From: Rikenellaceae bacterium
GTDB lineage: Bacteria > Bacteroidota > Bacteroidia > Bacteroidales > Rikenellaceae
Assembly (NCBI GenBank): GCA_015060015.1
Contig: SUZG01000001.1
Location: forward strand, 149,605-213,604
Direction of reading: 5' to 3'
Length of the DNA stretch: 64,000 bases
Part shown: positions 35,078 through 44,610 of the stretch, piece after piece
Layout of the letters: each line of letters opens with the position of its first letter
Numbering within the stretch: the first letter of the stretch is position 1
Translations under genes and position numbers: made by a program
Notes under the pieces: model-generated
Databases searched by the model: none
What the model saw: only the letters and a program-made list of their open reading frames with translations
What the model was told of the DNA's origin: nothing

Positions 35078-35178
35078 TACAAGAATAAATTTTTTAACTT
35101 TTTTTGTCCCCTGCCTCCTCGCCAAATGTCGGTATATAAATTTTCGCCATAAACCTCTGCTCTTACGCCCGCGACATC

Positions 35179-37038
35179 TTATGCTAACGACTGCATCTCA
35201 ATCAGCTTGGCATATATGCCATTCAGAGCCATCAGCTCGGTGTGAGTACCCTGCTCGGCTATGCGGCCCTGGTCGATGACGATTATGCGGTCGGCATTGT
35301 GAATGGTGCTCAAACGGTGAGCAATAACCACCGAGGTACGACCATCCAGCAACGAGGTCAGAGCCTCCTGTACCAGCTTCTCACTCTCGGTGTCGAGGGC
35401 CGATGTAGCCTCGTCGAGGATAAGTATTTCAGGATTTTTCAACACGGCTCGTGCTATGCTCAAACGCTGACGCTGACCACCCGAGAGTTTCATACCTCTG
35501 TCGCCGATGTTGGTGTCGTAACCCGCCTCGGTCTGCATAATAAAGTCGTGTGCGTTAGCCACTTTGGCAGCTGCAATAATCTGCTCGTCGGTAGCGTCTT
35601 GGCGACCCATTGCTATATTGTTGCGAATGGTGTCGTTGAAGAGTATCGTATCCTGCGACACTATACCCATATGCTCACGCACACTCGCCTGCGTGTAGTC
35701 TTGCAGCGGCTTACCGTCAATAAAGAGCTCGCCCTGCGTAGGGTCATAGAAGCGTGGTATCAGCTCACTGAGTGTCGATTTACCACCGCCCGACGGGCCC
35801 ACCAACGCCACAGTCTCGCCTCGGCGAACCTCAAACGAGATGTCGTTCAGCACCTGACGCTGACCATCATACGAGAAGCCCACGCCTCGGAACTCAATCG
35901 CGTGGCGGAACTCCTCCAGAGCCACCGCACCGACCTTGTCCTCCACTTCGCTGCGTGCGTCAATGATTGAGAATATGCGTTCTCCGGCGGCAATACCCTG
36001 ATTGATGTTTGCGAACTGGTCGATAAACGCACGAAGCGGACGTGTCAGTTGCGAGAATGCCGCGATGTAGGCAACAAAGCCTGCTGCCGACATCGAGCCG
36101 TTGGTAACCAACGAGCCACCGAATATCAACACGATAGATATTGCCGTAATACCCAGAAACTCACTCATAGGCGACGCTAACTGCTGTTTGCGGGCCATCG
36201 AGAGCAAGAGATTGGAAATCTCGGCATTTATCGTGCGGAACTTTTCGCTTATGTAGTCAAAGGCGTTGTAACTCTTCACAGCCTTCACGCCCGACAACGA
36301 CTCCTCCATCACGCTGACCATATCGCCCATACGCTGCTGACCACGCTTTGCGGGGTGACGCAGACGCTTCACGATGCCGCCAATGAGCAATCCCACTATG
36401 GGCAGATAGAGAATCGAGAATATGGTCAGTTCCCACGAAATATTGACCATCATCACGCAGTAGCCGATGATGAGGAACGGCTCGCGGAAGGCCACCTGCA
36501 AGGTATTGGTGACGCAGTACTGCACGACCATCACGTCGGATGTAATCTTCGACATTATATCGCCCTTACGCTGGTCGCTGAAATAACCCACATTCATACC
36601 CATTGTGCGGTCAAACATCTCGTTACGCATACGCTGCAATGTTCTTACACGCAGATTTTCGATTGTCATCGAGCCTAAGTAACGGAATAATCCCGACAAC
36701 AGATTTACCGAAATCACTATTCCCGCCAACAGCGATAAGAAGTAGGTTATGCGGTACTCCTCGCCGAAAATGATAGTATAGAAATAGTTTATTATCTTGC
36801 TCAAATATTCGGCATTGAAGAGCTCTTTGAGTTCTGCTGCTATGGGAAACTCATATACGGGCTGAAAAACATATCCTTCCGAGAAGAGTGTTCCGATGAT
36901 AGGAACAATCATCACATAGGTCAGTGTGTTGAACAGTGCGTGGAACACCGAATAGAAGAAATATGGCACAGCATATCGGCTCAACGGCTTGGCAAAGCCG
37001 AGCAGTCGCACATATGTATTCATCATCGAACTCTTCAT
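35179..37038 (-). CDS. ABC exporter, MsbA-like half-transporter
   Basis: A 619-residue inner-membrane exporter with fused domains. An N-terminal six-helix membrane domain (about 20-340) is followed by an ATPase (about 360-610): Walker A VGPSGGGKST, Q-loop MGIVSQDT, signature LSGGQRQR, Walker B ILILDEATSALD, and H-loop VIAHRLSTI. It works as a dimer. The lipid flippase MsbA is the most similar well-known type; the substrate cannot be told from sequence. The nrnA gene lies 34 bp upstream in the same direction. Confidence 0.9.
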   Translation of the reverse strand: MKSSMMNTYVRLLGFAKPLSRYAVPYFFYSVFHALFNTLTYVMIVPIIGTLFSEGYVFQPVYEFPIAAELKELFNAEYLSKIINYFYTIIFGEEYRITYFLSLLAGIVISVNLLSGLFRYLGSMTIENLRVRTLQRMRNEMFDRTMGMNVGYFSDQRKGDIMSKITSDVMVVQYCVTNTLQVAFREPFLIIGYCVMMVNISWELTIFSILYLPIVGLLIGGIVKRLRHPAKRGQQRMGDMVSVMEESLSGVKAVKSYNAFDYISEKFRTINAEISNLLLSMARKQQLASPMSEFLGITAISIVLIFGGSLVTNGSMSAAGFVAYIAAFSQLTRPLRAFIDQFANINQGIAAGERIFSIIDARSEVEDKVGAVALEEFRHAIEFRGVGFSYDGQRQVLNDISFEVRRGETVALVGPSGGGKSTLSELIPRFYDPTQGELFIDGKPLQDYTQASVREHMGIVSQDTILFNDTIRNNIAMGRQDATDEQIIAAAKVANAHDFIMQTEAGYDTNIGDRGMKLSGGQRQRLSIARAVLKNPEILILDEATSALDTESEKLVQEALTSLLDGRTSVVIAHRLSTIHNADRIIVIDQGRIAEQGTHTELMALNGIYAKLIEMQSLA

Positions 37039-37072
37039 AAGTCAATCGTCGTCATTAATCTAATCAAAAAGC

Positions 37073-38095
37073 CTAAATCATACCCTCGGCGGCATACTCC
37101 TCCACAGCCTTCTCGAAGTTGCGTATGGTCTCCTCCATCGATACGAATGATTTACCTCCGGCGGCGTTCTTGTGGCCTCCACCGTTGAAGTAACGGCCTG
37201 CAAAAATATTTACATCCACCTTGCCGCGAGAACGCAGCGATACGCGTATAAAGTCGTGATGCTCAATGAATATCGCCGACATCTTCATCTTCTTTATCGT
37301 CAGCGGATAGTTCACGAAACCCTCGCTGTCGCCCTGCTGGAACCAGAAACGACGCATCTCCTCCTCCGTAAGCGACATATGTGCCACCGTACCCTTGTGC
37401 AGCGTACGCATCTTGCGGTTTATCACATAGCCGAACAGTCGGGCACGACCCTCGGTGAATGAGTTATATACATTGTTGTAAATCTGCGGAATATCTATTC
37501 CCGTCTCGGCCAGTACCGCCACCGAGCGGAACAGGTCGGGTGTCAGGTACGAGAACGAGAAGTTACCCGTGTCGGTCATCATACCCACATAGAGCACCTC
37601 CGCCTGCTCGCGTGTGATGCTCTTCTCGCCCCACAGGGCTGCGATGATGCAATATACCAGATAGCAGGTGCTTGACGATTCGGGATGTGAGAACATCACA
37701 TCAAAATGCTCTGCGGGGTTCAGATGGTGGTCAATCAGCACTCTCTTGGCTTTGGTGTTGCGTGACAGCTCATCACTCAGCGAGTCCAGACGCGATATGG
37801 TGTGAAAATCAAGACAGAAAATGATGTCCGCCTTGGCTATTGCCTCGGCAGCGACGTCACTCTGCTGATTATATATCACCACATTGTTTATGCCGTTCAT
37901 CCACGCCAGATAGTATGGAAATCTGTTCGGCACGATGCACGTCACCTTGTGGCCCTCTCTTTCGAGAGCCTTGCCCCACGCTATCGACGAGCCTACGGCA
38001 TCGCCGTCGGGGTTGGTGTGTGACAGGATGACGATGTTTTTCTCGCCCTCCAATATGTTGCGTAAACTCTCGATGCTCTGTTGTGATAACTCCAT
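37073..38095 (-). CDS. nrnA: DHH-family phosphoesterase (oligoribonuclease/pAp phosphatase type)
   Basis: A 340-residue cytosolic DHH/DHHA1 enzyme. It degrades short RNA oligomers and dephosphorylates 3'-phosphoadenosine 5'-phosphate. The metal-binding motifs are HTNPDGDAVGSS, the Asp in FCLDFHT, and LIDHHLNP. The DHHA1 substrate loop GGGHKNAAGG lies near residue 310. Length matches NrnA. Likely co-transcribed with the downstream ABC exporter (34-bp gap). Confidence 0.92.
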   Translation of the reverse strand: MELSQQSIESLRNILEGEKNIVILSHTNPDGDAVGSSIAWGKALEREGHKVTCIVPNRFPYYLAWMNGINNVVIYNQQSDVAAEAIAKADIIFCLDFHTISRLDSLSDELSRNTKAKRVLIDHHLNPAEHFDVMFSHPESSSTCYLVYCIIAALWGEKSITREQAEVLYVGMMTDTGNFSFSYLTPDLFRSVAVLAETGIDIPQIYNNVYNSFTEGRARLFGYVINRKMRTLHKGTVAHMSLTEEEMRRFWFQQGDSEGFVNYPLTIKKMKMSAIFIEHHDFIRVSLRSRGKVDVNIFAGRYFNGGGHKNAAGGKSFVSMEETIRNFEKAVEEYAAEGMI

Positions 38096-38296
38096 TGCGG
38101 TCTCTGTTTTTGTTTGTGCCCTTGTGCCTTGCTCTCGTCAGCTACCCGATGCGATCAGTTCGCCGTAACCTGCTTTAAGCAATCCGCCCGACTCAACCTG
38201 CCTGACGCAGGCGTCGGCCGAAGGGCTCTCATCTTGTAAAATTAGTGAAAAAGCAGCCGCTTGGACTATCCTTTTTCTCTCATAAATTGGCATAAA

Positions 38297-38323
38297 GGCC
38301 CACAAGTGCGATACTTGTGAGCC
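38297..38323 (-). terminator. Terminator-like hairpin after the S41 peptidase gene
   Basis: GGC-CACAAGT pairs with ACTTGTG-GCC with one mismatch. On the minus strand it is followed by only TTTATG, so termination may be partial. It lies 14 bp after the stop. Confidence 0.5.
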
Positions 38324-38336
38324 TCTGATGTCATTA

Positions 38337-40334
38337 TTACTCCATTACCTCCCTCTCTGCCAAATGCTGGCGCTCCTCCTCGGTCACCAAAGCACCCAGT
38401 GGACGATGAGGTGTTGCAATCTGCTGCAAAGGCACCATCTTGCCAAACGTGCGAGCCGCCTTTACGGGAGCAAATGTCGTTGCAGCCTCGCTGCTGCGTG
38501 TATTGTCACCTGTGTTAAACAGGGTCGTGCCGTTTATACGCATCACAGCCTCCTTCAATGCAAGGTCGTTATATACATTACCCCATGGAGCCTCCGGAAT
38601 AGGATATAATCTCAAAGACCTTCTCAATGCAGCATCCGCCTCTGACTCTCCCTCGGGGTTTGCTTTGTAACGATTCTCATATATCGCAGTCAGTTCGGTA
38701 AAGTCAGCATCGGGCTTTATACCGTCGCTGTACTCGCAGAAATCCTTTGCGTTGTAGTTCAGGAATGTGATAGGAGCAAACGAGTAGTAGTACTGACCAA
38801 TCTGCTTGTCCATCACATCCATACCGCAGTTCTTGCCCTCGGTGCGAGCACCAATCAGCTCGGTCTCCACATCAATACCTCGCAGAGCCATAATCACCAT
38901 CTCCGATGCCGAAGCGGTGTAGTTCGATACGATGAAGTAGGCCTTCATCATATTGAGGTTGGGCAGGTCTAATCCCGCCTCGTTGCTCTCCTCATATTTG
39001 CGGAATGTATAGATTGTGTTGAGCTGCTCCGGCTTGTAGAGAGTGTTCTTTGGGTTACGCACCAGCTTGGCACACACCTCGCCGATATGCTCCTCACCCA
39101 CGAGCATACTGCTCATCTTCACAGCCGAGTTCACCGAGCCACCGCCGTTTGAACGCAAATCGACAATCACATCCTGTACGCCCTTTGCTGCCAAATCGCG
39201 GAATGCACCAATAAGCTTGTCATCGCCCTTGTGGTCGAAAGAGAGGTATGAGATGTAACCAATCTTCTTGCCCGACGGATTGATATCTGCCGATGGGCTC
39301 AATACTCCTGAATAAGCCACGGGGTTGGCGTTGAACTGTCCACGCGTCACACTTATCGTCGCCTTCTCGCCCGAAGCGTAGTCCTCCTTCTCCAGACGGA
39401 GTGAGCTGTTGTTCTGCAATACCAGTGTAGTATAGATGCTCTGATAGTTGCTTACTGTGATAGCACTGCCGCCTACCATCGTGATAAGGTCACTACGACG
39501 CAGGCCTGTTGTCGCTGCCGAAGAGTTGGGATATACGTGATCTACGGGGAAGGCGTAGAGGTCATCGTTCTGTGTGTCCGTATCACCGCCCTCAATCTGG
39601 ATGACGATAGGCAGGATGTCAAATCCGTAACCATATCTCACCTCGCCACCGGCACGTGTCGAAGAGTACTCGTTGGCGGGAATCATCTGCACGTTGGTAT
39701 AGATGTAACGGCCGCTGCCGCTGCGAACACCACCATCCATCTTGTTTGTTGACATCTTGAGGAGGTTTGTCTCCAGCAGCTTGTTGTAGCTGTCCTGATC
39801 CTTGCGAACAACCTTGAACTCGAAGTTCTGCCACTTGTCGTTATACTCGTCCAGCCAGTAATACTCGCCACGCAATCTCTCGTCCATCCACTTTACAACC
39901 TCGTCCATATCGGTAAACTTGGTCTGCTGTGTGATATCCACCAGCTTGGTTTTTTCGTAACCGGCTACGGTGATATATATCTTTGCCGAGAGAGCATTCT
40001 CCGCAGAGTTCTTGTCAAATTTCAGACGCAGGCTATGCTTGCCGGCAGCACCCTCGGTGGGTTTTGGCGAGTTCAGCAGAGTCATCGACAGAATGATGTT
40101 ATTGGGGTCCTCTTTCTCAATCACAAAGTTGCCCTTTGCCTCAAACGGCACAGAGTAGGTACCGCCCATGGCAGTCACCTGTAAGGTCTTGACCGTAGGC
40201 AGAACCACGCCCTGCGTAACGTTCTGTCCTGTGCCATTAATTACACCCTCTTCACACGATGTGAAGCAGAAAGCGGAAAAAATCATTGCGATAGCAGATA
40301 TCGCTGCAAATACTCTTTTGCTCATATTTTTCAT
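38337..40334 (-). CDS. S41-family peptidase lipoprotein
   Basis: A 665-residue lipoprotein (lipobox FTSC, Cys at about 27). After an N-terminal BACON-like beta domain (about 45-135), which ends in the typical VDITQQ, there is a helical segment. A PDZ-like part follows (AATTGLRRSDLITMVGGSAI), then the S41 core with VIVDLRSNGGGSVNSAVKMSS and the nucleophile Ser in NYTASASEMVIMALRG. Such proteins cleave C-terminal or unfolded substrates outside the inner membrane. The start MKNMSKRV could also be the in-frame Met three codons later. It has its own promoter inside the end of nth. Confidence 0.9.
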   Translation of the reverse strand: MKNMSKRVFAAISAIAMIFSAFCFTSCEEGVINGTGQNVTQGVVLPTVKTLQVTAMGGTYSVPFEAKGNFVIEKEDPNNIILSMTLLNSPKPTEGAAGKHSLRLKFDKNSAENALSAKIYITVAGYEKTKLVDITQQTKFTDMDEVVKWMDERLRGEYYWLDEYNDKWQNFEFKVVRKDQDSYNKLLETNLLKMSTNKMDGGVRSGSGRYIYTNVQMIPANEYSSTRAGGEVRYGYGFDILPIVIQIEGGDTDTQNDDLYAFPVDHVYPNSSAATTGLRRSDLITMVGGSAITVSNYQSIYTTLVLQNNSSLRLEKEDYASGEKATISVTRGQFNANPVAYSGVLSPSADINPSGKKIGYISYLSFDHKGDDKLIGAFRDLAAKGVQDVIVDLRSNGGGSVNSAVKMSSMLVGEEHIGEVCAKLVRNPKNTLYKPEQLNTIYTFRKYEESNEAGLDLPNLNMMKAYFIVSNYTASASEMVIMALRGIDVETELIGARTEGKNCGMDVMDKQIGQYYYSFAPITFLNYNAKDFCEYSDGIKPDADFTELTAIYENRYKANPEGESEADAALRRSLRLYPIPEAPWGNVYNDLALKEAVMRINGTTLFNTGDNTRSSEAATTFAPVKAARTFGKMVPLQQIATPHRPLGALVTEEERQHLAEREVME

Positions 40335-40367
40335 AATGTTTTGTTATTCGTTCAGCGTTAAAACACC

Positions 40368-40387
40368 CTTACTCATAGAAGAGTAAG
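40368..40387. promoter_or_regulatory. Inverted repeat at the S41 transcription start
   Basis: CTTACTC and GAGTAAG pair perfectly across six bases. It directly follows the -7 element at 40391-40398, so it spans the predicted start and early leader. It could be an operator or a 5' stabilising hairpin. Confidence 0.4.
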
Positions 40388-40390
40388 TGC

Positions 40391-40398
40391 CAAATATA
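40391..40398 (-). promoter_or_regulatory. -7 element of the S41 peptidase gene
   Basis: TATATTTG on the minus strand, 57 bp before the start codon. A TTG lies 17 bp upstream inside the last codons of nth. Confidence 0.45.
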
Positions 40399-40410
40399 CG
40401 AATAATTCTC

Positions 40411-41058
40411 TTATTCAACGCTTTTTTTCGTAGAAAAGTGCTTACACCACTCTCTTATTCCGCAATCCTGGCACTTCGGACTGCGTGCCACACATACATA
40501 ACGGCCGTGCAGAATGAGCCAATGGTGAGCTATGGGCAGCAGATGCGAGGGTATGTTTTTCTCCAACTGTAACTCCGTTTGCAGCGGTGTTTTCGCCCCT
40601 CGTGTGAGGCCGAGGCGTGCCGCCACGCGGAAGACGTGCGTATCTACGGGCATAACCTCCTTTTGCCATATTACCGCCCCCACGACATTTGCCGTCTTGC
40701 GGCCTACGCCGGGCAGACGCTGTAACTCGTCGAGGTTGCTGGGTACTTCGCCACCGAACTCCTCGACCAGCATACGCGACATTGCTGCGAGGTGTTTTGC
40801 CTTGTTGTTGGGGTACGATATGCTGCGTATGTAGTGAAATATCTCCTCTGCCGAAGCCTCCGCCATAGCCTGCGGAGTGGGGTAGGCCTCAAAGAGTGCC
40901 GGCGTGGTCATATTTACCCGCTTGTCGGTGCATTGAGCCGACAGAATCACCGCTACCAGCAGTTCGAAAGGGGTCTTGTAATTTAACTCACTCTCCGCTA
41001 CGGGCATATTCTTCTCAAACCACGTGATGATGTTGGTATATCGTTCTTTGAGTGTCAT
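40411..41058 (-). CDS. nth: Endonuclease III
   Basis: A 215-residue base-excision repair glycosylase/AP lyase for oxidised pyrimidines. The helix-hairpin-helix is LPGVGRKTANVV with the catalytic Lys, the catalytic Asp is in VDTHVFRVAARLG, and the 4Fe-4S cluster is C-X6-C-X2-C-X5-C (CVARSPKCQDCGIREWC). The start MTLKERYTNI is chosen; an in-frame ATG at 41115 would overlap the preceding glycosyltransferase gene and add a basic tail not seen in the family. Confidence 0.95.
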   Translation of the reverse strand: MTLKERYTNIITWFEKNMPVAESELNYKTPFELLVAVILSAQCTDKRVNMTTPALFEAYPTPQAMAEASAEEIFHYIRSISYPNNKAKHLAAMSRMLVEEFGGEVPSNLDELQRLPGVGRKTANVVGAVIWQKEVMPVDTHVFRVAARLGLTRGAKTPLQTELQLEKNIPSHLLPIAHHWLILHGRYVCVARSPKCQDCGIREWCKHFSTKKSVE

Positions 41059-41093
41059 ATATTTTTGCTTATCCCTGATTTTACCCCTCGTAA

Positions 41094-42020
41094 TTATGAA
41101 TTTCTCTTTCTCCACACCTTCTTCACCGCAAGCCCATACCCTGCAAGGTTGAAAAATAGCCTCGGCGTGCGTTTTACGTCACTCCACCATCGGCGAAAAT
41201 ACTCCCTGAACGAGCCGTTGTACGACAACACCCACAGAGCCACCTCCATACGCTTGCGGAGTAGTTTTCCGGCAAATTTTCCATTGCAGTAGCGGCTGTC
41301 AAACCACAGCGATATATCCACCAGCGAGTCGCAGAATGCTATGCGTTTCCGATAGTTGTCGCTTTGACTTACACTCTCCTGCAACAGGTAATGCACAGCC
41401 GTCACACCCTCCAATGCCACTATGCGGCTCTCCGCGGCAAACCATATCCACATCGGGGCGTCGTCGGTCAGCCATTCGGGGTGTTTTTCGGGCTGCACCT
41501 CGTTGTAATACCTCTCAATCAGCTCGCGGCGTGCTACGGCGGTGCAGTTCTCCACCGTATTGTTGAACAGCAACCCCTCGAAATGTGTCAGCATCTTCTC
41601 TTTGGGATAACTCCACCGCTTGTCGCTATGCTCTATGCGGCGTTCCGAACGGGTGTAACACATACCGATATCGGTGTCGGCCTCCAACGCTTCCACCTGA
41701 CGCTGCAACTTCTCCTTATCCACCCAGCAGTCGTCGCCGTCGCAGTAGGCCACATACCGCCCACGCGAGGCGAGAGCCGTACGGCGATAGTTCTCCCTCA
41801 TTCCCACATTCCTCTCCGCCGTTATGAGGCGTATGCGGTCGGGATATTTCTCCACATACTCGCGGACTATGGCCAGCGTGTTGTCCTGACTGCAATCCTC
41901 TCCTATGATTAGCTCCACCTCAAACGATGTACGCTGCATCAGCACACCCTCGATGGCGCGTGCGATGTATGCCGAGTGGTTGTATGTTGTCATACATACC
42001 GATACGAGAGGCGTTGCCAT
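41094..42020 (-). CDS. Glycosyltransferase family 2
   Basis: A 308-residue GT-A enzyme. It has the nucleotide-sugar-binding start PLVSVCMTTYNHSAYIARAI, the DXD-like YCDGDDCWVDKEKL, and a later acidic pair in WLTDDAPMWIW as possible catalytic base. The C-terminal ~80 residues are basic and amphipathic and may touch the membrane. It likely adds sugars to surface glycans. It follows the helicase gene after only 4 bp and precedes nth, so helicase-GT2-nth may form one unit. Confidence 0.88.
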   Translation of the reverse strand: MATPLVSVCMTTYNHSAYIARAIEGVLMQRTSFEVELIIGEDCSQDNTLAIVREYVEKYPDRIRLITAERNVGMRENYRRTALASRGRYVAYCDGDDCWVDKEKLQRQVEALEADTDIGMCYTRSERRIEHSDKRWSYPKEKMLTHFEGLLFNNTVENCTAVARRELIERYYNEVQPEKHPEWLTDDAPMWIWFAAESRIVALEGVTAVHYLLQESVSQSDNYRKRIAFCDSLVDISLWFDSRYCNGKFAGKLLRKRMEVALWVLSYNGSFREYFRRWWSDVKRTPRLFFNLAGYGLAVKKVWRKRNS

Positions 42021-42024
42021 AGCT

Positions 42025-44490
42025 CTATAATTTTGTCAGTTTTGCAAACTTTGCCAGCAGGGTCTTCTCGCCATACTGACCGAAATCGACCACCACCTTG
42101 TGGTCTGTCGTGAGGCTCTCTATGCGGTTTATTATGCCCACTCCAAACTTCGGATGCTCCACTCTGTCGCCTATGGCGTATGGGCAGGGGCCTGCCGCTG
42201 CCGCATCGGTTGCGGGCGATGTTATCACGCGACGCATACCCGCCGTTGAGGGCTGTGATGGCTTCACAATGTTGGGGTTGGGTCCTTTTCTCTCGCCTTC
42301 ACGCTGCTGCTTGAAGCGGTAGTCGAAGTTGCGACGCAGCTCCTCTATCGCCGAGCCTCCCTTACCGCGTTGTGAGCCTGCGTTGTGCTGCTGTGGGGAG
42401 TGTGAGCCTGTTGTGTTGCGGTAACCGCCCTCGGTATGGTCGCGACCAAAGGCTCCGCGAGTTATTGCGTGGAAGCCACTTGCCTCCTCCTCGTCATCAC
42501 ACTCAACATATTTGGCATCAATCTCTTGCAGGAATCGGCTGGGTGACGAAAACTCCATCGTTCCCCATTTGAATCGCATCTCGCAGCACGACAGCGTAGC
42601 CTCACTTTTTGCTCGCGTCAGGGCCACGTAGAACAATCTTCTCTCCTCTTCCAGCCCATCGGGAGTCTCCATAGCACGCTGTGAGGGGAAGAGGTTCTCC
42701 TCGCAACCCACTATATAGACATACTTATACTCCAAGCCTTTGGCCGAGTGTACCGTCATCAGCGTCACCTTGTCGTCGTCGCCCTCCTCCTTGTTGTCCA
42801 TATCGGTCAGCAACATAAGGCTCTGCAACCACTCCTCTACTGTGGCGGGTCTATCTTCATCTCTCTCGCCACCCCTTATCTCTGCCTCGCACTGCTCGTT
42901 GAAGAGCTGCATCGAGTTCAGCAACTCCTCGATGTTGTCTATCGCACTCGTCGCATCGGGTGTGTTCTCCACGCGATATTGGGCCAATATGCCCGACCGC
43001 GTAGCCACTTCCAGACCGAAGTCATAAAGCCCCTTTGTCGCCAACGCCTCGCCGAGTGAACGTATCAGCTCCACAAACTCCCTCACCTTGCGGGCAATGA
43101 CCTTCTGCACCGAGTCGTTTATCCTCTCCGCCTCGCTTGTGAGGGTATCCACCGCCTCCCACATCGACACACCCTGTGCCGCCGCTATCTGTGCAATGCG
43201 TTGTACGGTCGTGTCGCCTATGCCTCGCAGCGGATAGTTCACGATGCGTTTGAAGGCCTCGTCATCTTTGGGGTTTATTACCAGACGAATATAGGCCAGC
43301 AAATCCTTAATCTCCTTGTGGTCGTAGAACGAGCTGCCCTTATATATGCGGTAGGGTATGCCACGACGCATCAGAGCCTGTTCCAGCACCGCCGACTGGT
43401 TGTTCGTGCGGTAAAGTATGGCCACCTCGTTCCATTTGTCAGCAGTCTGGCGTATGCGGTCGCGTATGATGTTCGCTATCTTGTCGGCCTCCTCGCGGTC
43501 GTTCAGGCAGTGGTGCAGATGAATCTTGTCGCCTCTCTCACCCTCCGAGAAACATACCTTCTCCATACGCCGCGAGTTGCGTTCAATGACCGAGTTTGCG
43601 GCATTCACTATCGTCTGCGTTGAACGATAGTTCTGCTCCAGCTTGAATGTCATCGCATCGGGATAGTCGTTGCGGAATGAGAGTATATTCTCGATTTTGG
43701 CACCTCTGAACGAGTAGATGCTCTGTGCATCATCGCCCACGACACACACCTTGCCGTGCAGTTGCGACAGGCGGCGAATGATGATATATTGGGCGTAGTT
43801 GGTATCCTGATACTCATCGACCAGAATATACTTGAACATCTCCTGATACCTTGCCAATATGTCGGGTCTGTCACGCAGCAGGATGTTGGTCTGCAAGAGC
43901 AGGTCATCGAAGTCCATCGCCCCGTTTTGCTTGCAGCGGCGACAGTAGGCATCATACACCTCGCCGAAGTGGGGCATCTGTGCCTGCCTGTCCTCGGCGG
44001 CATATACCGTATTTGCAGCGTAGGCGGCCGATGTCACAAGGCAGTTTTTGGCGTACGATATACGCGACAGCACCTTCGATGGCTTGTACTTGTCATCGGG
44101 AAGGTTCATCTCCTTACATATAGTCTTTATGAGGTTCTTGCAGTCCGACGGCTCATATATCGTGTAGCTCTGCGTGAAGCCTATCGCCTCGGCATTTTCG
44201 CGTAGTATGCGAGAGAATACCGAGTGGAACGTACCCATGCGAATATGGCGAGCCGTAGAGCCTATCATCTGCTCTATGCGTTCCCGCATCTGTGCTGCGG
44301 CCTTGTTTGTAAAGGTCAGAGCCAGAATGTTATAGGGTTTCACGCCTTGCTCTATCATATAAGCTATACGCGAGGTCAGCACACGGGTCTTTCCGGAGCC
44401 TGCACCGGCAATAATCAGCGACGGATAGTCATAATTTACCACCGCCTCGCGTTGAGCACTATTTAATCCTTGAAGTATCTTCGATTCCAT
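42025..44490 (-). CDS. UvrD/PcrA-type superfamily I DNA helicase
   Basis: An 821-residue 3'-5' helicase for DNA repair and replication. Motif I is LIIAGAGSGKTRVLTSRIAY, motif II VDEYQDTNYAQY, motif III VGDDAQSIYSFRGA, motif IV LEQNYRSTQTI, motif V MTVHSAKGLEYKYV, and motif VI VALTRAK. The C-terminus has the PcrA-like linker and a Tudor-type domain around DRVEHPKFGVGII. UvrD, PcrA and Rep are not separable here without a tree; PcrA is my first guess. Confidence 0.93.
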   Translation of the reverse strand: MESKILQGLNSAQREAVVNYDYPSLIIAGAGSGKTRVLTSRIAYMIEQGVKPYNILALTFTNKAAAQMRERIEQMIGSTARHIRMGTFHSVFSRILRENAEAIGFTQSYTIYEPSDCKNLIKTICKEMNLPDDKYKPSKVLSRISYAKNCLVTSAAYAANTVYAAEDRQAQMPHFGEVYDAYCRRCKQNGAMDFDDLLLQTNILLRDRPDILARYQEMFKYILVDEYQDTNYAQYIIIRRLSQLHGKVCVVGDDAQSIYSFRGAKIENILSFRNDYPDAMTFKLEQNYRSTQTIVNAANSVIERNSRRMEKVCFSEGERGDKIHLHHCLNDREEADKIANIIRDRIRQTADKWNEVAILYRTNNQSAVLEQALMRRGIPYRIYKGSSFYDHKEIKDLLAYIRLVINPKDDEAFKRIVNYPLRGIGDTTVQRIAQIAAAQGVSMWEAVDTLTSEAERINDSVQKVIARKVREFVELIRSLGEALATKGLYDFGLEVATRSGILAQYRVENTPDATSAIDNIEELLNSMQLFNEQCEAEIRGGERDEDRPATVEEWLQSLMLLTDMDNKEEGDDDKVTLMTVHSAKGLEYKYVYIVGCEENLFPSQRAMETPDGLEEERRLFYVALTRAKSEATLSCCEMRFKWGTMEFSSPSRFLQEIDAKYVECDDEEEASGFHAITRGAFGRDHTEGGYRNTTGSHSPQQHNAGSQRGKGGSAIEELRRNFDYRFKQQREGERKGPNPNIVKPSQPSTAGMRRVITSPATDAAAAGPCPYAIGDRVEHPKFGVGIINRIESLTTDHKVVVDFGQYGEKTLLAKFAKLTKL

Positions 44491-44610
44491 ACCACAAAGA
44501 TAGGCAAGAAGATTTCAATATTCAAAAATAAGAAATCAATTTTTCGTGCAGTATTTCATTCTTTTTCGGCTGCTGTCGCCCCGCCGAAGGATAACCCTCT
44601 CACGCCCTGC

